Assembly (NCBI GenBank): GCA_035345935.1
Contig: DAORDK010000091.1
Coordinates: 1-12,047, forward strand
DNA from: SSSZ01 sp035345935
GTDB taxonomy: Bacteria > Pseudomonadota > Gammaproteobacteria > Burkholderiales > Rhodocyclaceae
Direction of reading: 5' to 3'
DNA length: 12,047 bases
The notes below the pieces were generated by a model. It was not told where the DNA came from. It did no database searches and saw only the letters and a program-made list of their open reading frames with translations. This document shows positions 7,338-12,047 of the stretch, one piece after another. The translations under genes were made by a program, and so were the position numbers. Positions within the stretch are counted from its first letter, which is position 1; each line of letters starts with the position of its first letter.

Positions 7338-9269
7338 AGCGCTCACCACCCGATTGCGGCCGCTCGCCTTGGCCCGGTAGAGCGCTCCGTCGGCGGCCGC
7401 GACCAGGTCACCCGCGGCGTCCATGCTGGCGTTCTGAGCGGCGACTCCCACGCTGACGCTGATTGGGATGATCCACTCCTCCCACTCGAAGGTGGCGCTG
7501 GCCACGGCCGCCCGAATCCGTTCCGCCACCTCGGTTGCCAAGTCCAGGCCGGTGGCTGGCAGAATTACCGCGAACTCCTCGCCTCCGTAGCGGAAGACCA
7601 GATCGCCAGCTCGGGAGCTCGCTGCCAAGAGGACCGCCAATCGGCGCAAGACCGCATCGCCGGCGGCGTGTCCCCAGGTGTCGTTCACCTGCTTGAAGTG
7701 GTCGATGTCCAGCATCAGCAAGGCAAGCGGTTGGGCGGCAGCGCGGGCCGCATCCCATTCTGTCCCGAGGAAGTCCAGGCCATGGCGACGATTGGGCAAC
7801 TGCGTGAGGGGATCGGTGAGGGCCACCTGGACCAGGCGGCGGTGGGAATCGGCGAACTCCCCCGCGCTGCGGACCAGGCCCTGGCGCTCGCGGCGCATCT
7901 CGCCGCGCAGCGTCATCAGCCGCCGGGCGATGGCCAGACGTACGCGCAGGGCGCCCGCGTCGACGGGTTTGACCAGCACGTCGTCCGCACCGGCTTCGAC
8001 TCCGGAAAGGGCTGCCGCCTCGGATCCTGGCGCTGCGAGGAGCAGGACATAGGGCTCGTTGCCCCGTGGCGACTGGCGCAACGCGGCGCAACAGTCGCTG
8101 GCTGCCAGTCCGGGCAGGTCCAGGTCCACCAGGATCAAAGCCGGTGGAGAAGCGCTGGCCACCGTCAGTGCCGCAGTGGCGTCGGGCTGGACCGTCGCCG
8201 AGTAGCCTTCAGCCGAGAGCAGGCTGGCCAGCCGCTGACCGCCGGCGGCGGCCACCACCAGGGCGGGCGCCGGCGATGCGACCGGGGCTTCTTCGGTGCC
8301 CGGACGGGGCGGGCTGGCGGCCAGGAGTTCGGAAAAGGGCGGCAGATCCCGGGTGCGCACCTGAAGCATTGCGCCCCACTCACGCCAGCGGGCAACGATC
8401 GCGTCGACCCGGGCGCCCAGTGCCCCCGGGGCCACGCCCAGGCGGGCCGAACGATTCACCAGATCAGGCAGTAGGTGCCAGCGCGCTTCATCGGTGACGA
8501 CGCAGACCTCGGCAATGGCTCGGGCGAAATTTAGGGTACGGCAAAGGTTGTCCTGCCGCGATCCGCCAGGGAATTCGGCTGTCTCCGGCGACTCGTGGTG
8601 GTAGGCCGCCCGGATCAAGAGTTCGGGTAGGCCCCAGTCTGTCATCAGGCTCGCCGTCAGGCTGCGGTGGTCGAAGCCGAAACGCTCGCCCTCCAGCGCC
8701 ACCAGCGCAGCCTCGCCCGGTCGGGAGGCGAGGAGTTGGCCGTAGGCCGCGGGGTACAGCGTCGCCAGCCCGAGTTCGCCAATGCGCGCGAGCAGGCCCA
8801 GGGTGAAATTCTCCTCTGCGGCAATCTGCGCTTCCGACGCCAAATCCTGGCAGGCGATGGCGGTCGCCAGGGAGCGGCTCCAAAAACCAGCGTAGTCGAA
8901 TCCGCGGCATGGTCCGGCCTGATGGTGCCGCAGCAAGGAAAATCCCACCGCCAGATCCCGCACCCGCAGTGCGCCCAGGGCCACGATCGCCTGGCGCAAG
9001 GCCACCAGGGGTCGCGACCGGCCCCAGCTCGCCGCATTGGCCACTTTGAGCAAGCGGCCGGCCAGGGCCGGGTCGGATTGCACCAGGCCGACCAGTTGAT
9101 CGAGGGGAAAATCGTCCCGCTGCAGCAACCGCGCGATGGCGGCGGCGATTCCCTTGGGGGATGGAAGACGGCCGCCGGCCTTCAATTCGGCGTACCGCTC
9201 CGGGGGAAGCAGGTTCAGGATGGGGACTCCCGAGATGGCAGATGCTTCCATGCTAGCACCGGAGCCCAT
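7329..9269 (-). CDS. HDOD - degenerate receiver - GGDEF protein, putative diguanylate cyclase
   Basis: The 646-residue product has three modules. Residues about 30-240 form an HDOD domain (LPSPKGIAAAIARLL, QSDPALAGRLLKVANAA, AAYHHESPE), a non-enzymatic HD-like signalling domain. After a low-complexity linker (about 318-335), residues 336-450 form a receiver-like domain. It keeps the acceptor Asp (D382 in LVDLDLPG) and K434 (VKP), but the acidic pair after strand 1 reads AAA (340-342) and the strand-4 Thr/Ser is Ala. The GGDEF domain (about 480-645) has GGEEF (562-566) and an RxxD site RAGD (553-556), so cyclase activity with product inhibition is expected. No membrane segment is seen. The start is uncertain: ATG at 9269 or 9251, neither with a clear Shine-Dalgarno. 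The 161 bp upstream to the next gene shows no convincing promoter. Confidence 0.9.
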   Translation of the reverse strand: MGSGASMEASAISGVPILNLLPPERYAELKAGGRLPSPKGIAAAIARLLQRDDFPLDQLVGLVQSDPALAGRLLKVANAASWGRSRPLVALRQAIVALGALRVRDLAVGFSLLRHHQAGPCRGFDYAGFWSRSLATAIACQDLASEAQIAAEENFTLGLLARIGELGLATLYPAAYGQLLASRPGEAALVALEGERFGFDHRSLTASLMTDWGLPELLIRAAYHHESPETAEFPGGSRQDNLCRTLNFARAIAEVCVVTDEARWHLLPDLVNRSARLGVAPGALGARVDAIVARWREWGAMLQVRTRDLPPFSELLAASPPRPGTEEAPVASPAPALVVAAAGGQRLASLLSAEGYSATVQPDATAALTVASASPPALILVDLDLPGLAASDCCAALRQSPRGNEPYVLLLAAPGSEAAALSGVEAGADDVLVKPVDAGALRVRLAIARRLMTLRGEMRRERQGLVRSAGEFADSHRRLVQVALTDPLTQLPNRRHGLDFLGTEWDAARAAAQPLALLMLDIDHFKQVNDTWGHAAGDAVLRRLAVLLAASSRAGDLVFRYGGEEFAVILPATGLDLATEVAERIRAAVASATFEWEEWIIPISVSVGVAAQNASMDAAGDLVAAADGALYRAKASGRNRVVSAAR

Positions 9270-9427
9270 CCCCGGCGGGAGAAGGCGACGATCGGTCTCA
9301 CCCAGGCGGCGACCTGCGAATTCTGCCCTTGGGCGTTCTGTTTCGGGCGTTTCCTAGGCCGATTGCCGTACCAACGCTGGACTTGAGCCCGGCACCGGGC
9401 GACGCGGCAGGACCGTGCTAAGAGAGG

Positions 9428-9452
9428 CGTTCAGGCAGCAACCGCCTGAACG
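9428..9452 (-). terminator. Hairpin over the stop codon of the PAS-GGDEF gene, likely intrinsic terminator
   Basis: A perfect 9-bp inverted repeat, CGTTCAGGC (9428-9436) and GCCTGAACG (9444-9452), surrounds a 7-nt loop. On the minus strand it is followed by the pyrimidine-rich CCTCTCTTAG, which is a weak U-tract. The stem uses the last codons and the stop codon (9433-9431) of the diguanylate cyclase gene. It would separate that transcript from the HDOD gene 161 bp downstream. The stem is strong and the tail imperfect. Confidence 0.55.
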
Positions 9453-10408
9453 TTCACCCGATTGCGTCCCCCGTGCTTGGCGGCATACAGGCAACGGTCT
9501 GCTTCGGCGATCAGCTGTTCCGGGCGTGTTGTGAGGCTGGGTACGAGGGAGGCCACCCCCAGGCTCAGGGTGACCCAGGGACCAACGTCGCTGGCGGCAT
9601 GAGGTACTTGCAGGCTCTCGACTTGCTCGCGTAGGCGTTCCGCGACGACCTGGGCGCCCCCGAGCTCGGTGCCTGGGAGGATGACCGCAAATTCCTCGCC
9701 GCCATAACGCGCTGGAAGGTCACCGCAGCGGTAGATCTGGCGCTGGAGTATACCGGCGACCGCCTTGAGGCAATCGTCCCCGCCTTGGTGACCGTAGTGG
9801 TCGTTGTAGCGCTTGAACTGGTCGACGTCTGCGAGGATGAGCGACAAAGGATCCCCTTGGCGGCAAGCCCGATTCCACTCGATCTGCAACTTTTCATCGA
9901 AACCCCGCCGGTTGGCGACGCCGGTGAGGGCATCGCAGGTGGCCAATTGCTGGAGAGCAAGCTGGGCGTTCTTCTGTTCCGTCATGTCGCGCAGGGTTTC
10001 GACCACCGCGAGCAATTCTCCCGCGTCGTCGTAGATGGGGCCCACGTCAATGGCCAGGTAGAGCCGAGTTCCCGCGCGAGGCATCACGCACCAGTTTTCC
10101 GCCTTCAGGCCGTCGCCAAAATCGGACGGCTTCATGTGGTAGGCGTAGTTGTCCTCGATCTCGTCAAGTCGGCCCTGGGCCATCAGGTCAGCGAGGCAGG
10201 GACGCGGCACTGAATAGAAACCCTGCCAGTGGTCACGGGTTCCGACCACGTCGGCAGCTGAGAGCCCGGTGAGCTTCTCGCAGGCCCGATTCCAGATGAT
10301 GACGCGGCAGTCACGGTCGATGACGAAAGTCGGGACGACAAGATGCTGCATCAGGTTGATGGCGAAGGCATGCTCCCGCGTAAGCAGGGAGGATTTCCGG
10401 GCGTTCAT
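9431..10408 (-). CDS. PAS-GGDEF diguanylate cyclase
   Basis: Predicted to make c-di-GMP from two GTP. The 325 residues consist of a PAS sensory domain (about 15-145, TFVIDRDCRVIIWNRACEKL, then the pattern GTRDHWQGFY and RPCLADL seen in many proteobacterial PAS proteins) joined by a short helix to a GGDEF domain (about 155-322). GGEEF (236-240) is intact, with an RxxD inhibitory site RCGD (227-230). There is no transmembrane segment, so the signal is probably cytoplasmic. A good ribosome binding site AGGAG (10422-10418) lies 9 nt before the ATG; a nearer ATG at 10413 is out of frame. The gene lies 94 bp after gltX on the same strand. A possible -10, TATCAT (10459-10454), in the gap hints at its own promoter, without a good -35. 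Confidence 0.93.
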   Translation of the reverse strand: MNARKSSLLTREHAFAINLMQHLVVPTFVIDRDCRVIIWNRACEKLTGLSAADVVGTRDHWQGFYSVPRPCLADLMAQGRLDEIEDNYAYHMKPSDFGDGLKAENWCVMPRAGTRLYLAIDVGPIYDDAGELLAVVETLRDMTEQKNAQLALQQLATCDALTGVANRRGFDEKLQIEWNRACRQGDPLSLILADVDQFKRYNDHYGHQGGDDCLKAVAGILQRQIYRCGDLPARYGGEEFAVILPGTELGGAQVVAERLREQVESLQVPHAASDVGPWVTLSLGVASLVPSLTTRPEQLIAEADRCLYAAKHGGRNRVNVQAVAA

Positions 10409-10437
10409 GGCATGGGTCTCCTTCAGGCCAGTCTAGC

Positions 10438-10453
10438 GCCGGCCGTGGCCGGC
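10438..10453. repeat. Inverted repeat GCCGGCC-GT-GGCCGGC in the gltX/PAS-GGDEF gap
   Basis: Perfect 7-bp arms around a 2-bp centre; as RNA, the fold would need a larger loop and a shorter stem. It lies downstream of the gltX stop and could form a GC-rich terminator stem for gltX, but the minus-strand sequence after it (GCTAGACTGG) has no U-run. It could equally be part of the promoter region of the downstream cyclase gene. Confidence 0.3.
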
Positions 10454-10484
10454 ATGATAAGGCCATCGGCGACTCCTGAGAAGC

Positions 10485-10496
10485 CGTTCCGGAACG
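10485..10496. repeat. 12-bp perfect palindrome CGTTCCGGAACG just after the gltX stop
   Basis: A perfect palindrome lying 6 bp beyond the gltX stop codon on the minus strand. With no spacer it cannot form a stable RNA hairpin with a normal loop, so a DNA-binding site or chance is likelier than a terminator. It lies about 75 bp upstream of the PAS-GGDEF start, at the outer edge of where a regulator of that gene could act. Confidence 0.25.
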
Positions 10497-10502
10497 CCCG
10501 CT

Positions 10503-11897
10503 CTAACCGAATGCGGCGAGCCTTTGTTTCACCGCATCGCGGCCGATCAAGGCGATCACGGCATCCACCGAAGGCGTCTGGGCTTGGCCTGTGAGGATGA
10601 CGCGCAAGGGCATGGCCAGCTTGGGCATCTTGAGGCCGTGGCGCGCGACCGTCTCCTTGATCAGGGCGTTGATGGCTGGGGCATTCCAGGCTACTTCGGC
10701 AACGCTTCGGGCGAAATCGGCGAGGGCCGGACGGACTTCTTCGGAAAAATGCTGGGCCAATAAATCGGCATGCGGTTCGACTTCCACGTAAAAGACCTCG
10801 ACGGCATCGGCCAGCACGTTCAGGGTGTTGCAGCGGTCCAGGTAGAGGGCGATGGCCTGAACGAGGTCGGGACCCTTGGCAAGGTCGATGCCGCGGGCCG
10901 AGAGACGGGCCTCCACCTTGTTCGCCAACTCGGCTGCCGGCGTCAGTTTCATGTAGTGCTGATTCAGCCACAGCAGCTTTTCGGTATTGAACTGGGCGGC
11001 GGAAGCGGTGATGTGGTCAAGGTCGAACCACTCGATCAACTGGTCGCGGGAGAAGATTTCGTCATCGCCATGGGACCAGCCCAGGCGCGCGAGGTAATTG
11101 ATGACCGCCTCGGGCAGATAGCCCTCGTCGTCGTACTGCATCACCGAAACGGCGCCGTGGCGCTTGGAGAGCTTGGTGCCGTCGTCGCCCAGGATCACCG
11201 AAAGATGGGCGTACTGCGGGACGTCGGCCCCCAGAGCCCGCAGGATGTTGATCTGGCGGGGGGTGTTATTGACGTGGTCGTCGCCGCGAATCACGTGGGT
11301 GATGCCCATGTCCCAATCGTCGACCACGACGCAGAAATTGTAGGTCGGCGTGCCGTCGGCCCGGGCGATGATGAGATCGTCCAGTTCGGCGTTGGCGAAT
11401 TCGATGCGGCCTTTCACCTGGTCGTCCCAGGCGACCACGCCTTCCCTGGGGTTCCTGAAGCGCACCACTGGCGGTACGCCAGTGGGTATGGGCGGCAGGG
11501 TCTTTTCGGCTTCGGGACGCCAGCGGCCATCGTAGCGGGGTTTCTCCTTCCGAGCTTCCTGCTCGGCGCGCAAGGCATCGAGTTCTTCCCGGGTGGTATA
11601 GCACCGGTAGGCGGTCCCGGCCTCGAGCATCTGCTGGATCACGGCCTTGTAGCGGTCCATGCGCTGCATCTGGTAGAAGGGGCCCTCGTCGTGGGCCAGG
11701 CCCAGCCACTCCATGCCGTCCAGGATGGCCTGCACCGCTTCTGGGGTGGACCGGGCGACGTCGGTGTCTTCGATGCGCAGAATGAACTTTCCGCCATGGC
11801 GACGGGCGTAGGCCCAGGAGAACAGGGCGGTGCGCGCACCGCCGATATGGAGGAAGCCGGTGGGGCTGGGGGCGAAACGGGTACGGACTAGCGACAT
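10503..11897 (-). CDS. gltX: Glutamyl-tRNA synthetase
   Basis: GltX charges tRNA-Glu with glutamate, which supplies translation and also the C5 route to tetrapyrroles. The 464 residues match the usual bacterial length (about 470). The class I signatures are present: the HIGH-type motif HIGG (17-20) after FAPSPTGFL, and the KMSKS-type motif KLSKR (242-246). The N-terminal Rossmann catalytic domain is followed by a helical anticodon-binding domain (about 330-464). Of the four zinc ligands known in the E. coli enzyme, only the first is kept (C99); the others read T101, W126 and P128, so this is a zinc-free form. The start matches the family N-terminus. No Shine-Dalgarno is visible: the bases before the ATG read TAACCTCC. 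The gene is divergent from tRNA-Val. Whether it also charges tRNA-Gln cannot be decided here. Confidence 0.97.
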   Translation of the reverse strand: MSLVRTRFAPSPTGFLHIGGARTALFSWAYARRHGGKFILRIEDTDVARSTPEAVQAILDGMEWLGLAHDEGPFYQMQRMDRYKAVIQQMLEAGTAYRCYTTREELDALRAEQEARKEKPRYDGRWRPEAEKTLPPIPTGVPPVVRFRNPREGVVAWDDQVKGRIEFANAELDDLIIARADGTPTYNFCVVVDDWDMGITHVIRGDDHVNNTPRQINILRALGADVPQYAHLSVILGDDGTKLSKRHGAVSVMQYDDEGYLPEAVINYLARLGWSHGDDEIFSRDQLIEWFDLDHITASAAQFNTEKLLWLNQHYMKLTPAAELANKVEARLSARGIDLAKGPDLVQAIALYLDRCNTLNVLADAVEVFYVEVEPHADLLAQHFSEEVRPALADFARSVAEVAWNAPAINALIKETVARHGLKMPKLAMPLRVILTGQAQTPSVDAVIALIGRDAVKQRLAAFG

Positions 11898-11930
11898 GGA
11901 GGTTAGGCCGGGATGTGCGGAAAAGGCCGT

Positions 11931-11936
11931 ATTCTA
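11931..11936 (-). promoter_or_regulatory. Probable -10 box (TAGAAT) of the gltX promoter
   Basis: TAGAAT on the minus strand lies 33 nt before the gltX start and predicts a leader of about 27 nt. No good -35 hexamer is seen 16-18 nt upstream. The place where one should be (about 11954-11959) overlaps the -35 of the opposing tRNA-Val promoter, so the two promoters may compete. Confidence 0.45.
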
Positions 11937-11949
11937 GCCGACGCCCGGT

Positions 11950-11978
11950 TTGACCGCCCTGGCGACTTGTGGTTAAAT
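11950..11978 (+). promoter_or_regulatory. Promoter of the tRNA-Val gene
   Basis: TTGACC (11950-11955), a 17-nt spacer and TTAAAT (11973-11978) form a strong sigma-70 promoter. The bases after it (GCGCGCC) make a GC-rich discriminator typical of stringently controlled stable-RNA genes. Transcription would begin near 11985, about 9 nt before the mature tRNA. Confidence 0.75.
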
Positions 11979-11993
11979 GCGCGCCTCCCAAAC

Positions 11994-12047
11994 GGGCGGC
12001 TAGCTCAGCGGTAGAGCACTGCCTTCACACGGCAGGGGTCACAGGTT
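11994..12047 (+). tRNA. tRNA-Val(CAC), 3' end cut by the window edge
   Basis: The sequence starts with the acceptor strand GGGCGGC and continues TA, the D-arm GCTC-AGCGGTA-GAGC, the anticodon stem CTGCC/GGCAG around the loop TTCACAC, and the start of the T-stem ACAGG followed by TT. The anticodon CAC (12026-12028) decodes GUG. The rest of the T-arm and the 3' acceptor strand lie outside the window. The gene is divergent from gltX. Confidence 0.93.

Noticed and set aside
9331..9351. Direct repeat GGGCGTT twice, 14 bp apart, upstream of the HDOD gene
   Set aside because: Only 7 bp and two copies, with no promoter element placed around it; too weak to call an operator.
11898..12014. Plus-strand GGAGG followed 10 nt later by an ATG at 11913, opening a frame of about 33 codons
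   Set aside because: The frame runs through the tRNA-Val promoter into the tRNA itself and has no recognisable content; the GGAGG is the complement of the bases before the gltX start.

Overview
The window is about 12 kb of high-GC DNA (low-to-mid 60s percent by eye). It looks like a core chromosomal segment of a betaproteobacterium, probably from the Rhodocyclales/Rhodocyclaceae. Three things suggest this: rnr lies close to rlmB, many cytoplasmic c-di-GMP enzymes are present, and several promoters have -10 boxes of the TAGAAT type. The taxonomic placement is inference from gene content and style; no search was run. I see no insertion sequence, phage gene, integrase, CRISPR array or compositional break.

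Layout, left to right. The 5' half of a tRNA-Leu(CAG) gene points out of the left edge on the minus strand. Its near-consensus promoter overlaps the start codon of the divergent gene rnr (RNase R). After rnr comes a small ORF of 85 codons that resembles one internal block of NirQ/CbbQ/MoxR-type AAA ATPases. A 267-bp intergenic region follows, with an AT-rich palindrome inside a likely promoter, and then a PAS-GGDEF-EAL protein. rlmB (23S rRNA Gm2251 methyltransferase) and pepD (M20 dipeptidase) form a tightly coupled pair with a 4-bp overlap. From 7.3 kb on, the protein genes are on the minus strand: an HDOD-receiver-GGDEF protein that converges on pepD with a 4-bp gap, a PAS-GGDEF diguanylate cyclase with an intrinsic-terminator-like hairpin over its stop codon, and gltX (glutamyl-tRNA synthetase). 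gltX is divergent from a tRNA-Val(CAC) gene that runs out of the right edge.

The window therefore joins two themes. One is RNA and translation housekeeping: tRNA-Leu, RNase R, RlmB, GltX and tRNA-Val. The other is cyclic-di-GMP signalling: three GGDEF proteins, all with intact active sites and RxxD inhibitory sites, one of them also with an intact EAL domain. None of the three has a membrane segment, so all probably sense cytoplasmic signals.

The most unusual items are the small AAA-like protein, the HDOD-GGDEF fusion whose middle receiver domain has lost its acidic pocket, the palindromic operator candidate upstream of the GGDEF-EAL gene, and the two tRNA promoters packed against divergent housekeeping genes. 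I did not find a clear new multi-gene system. No gene-free stretch exceeds 300 bp.
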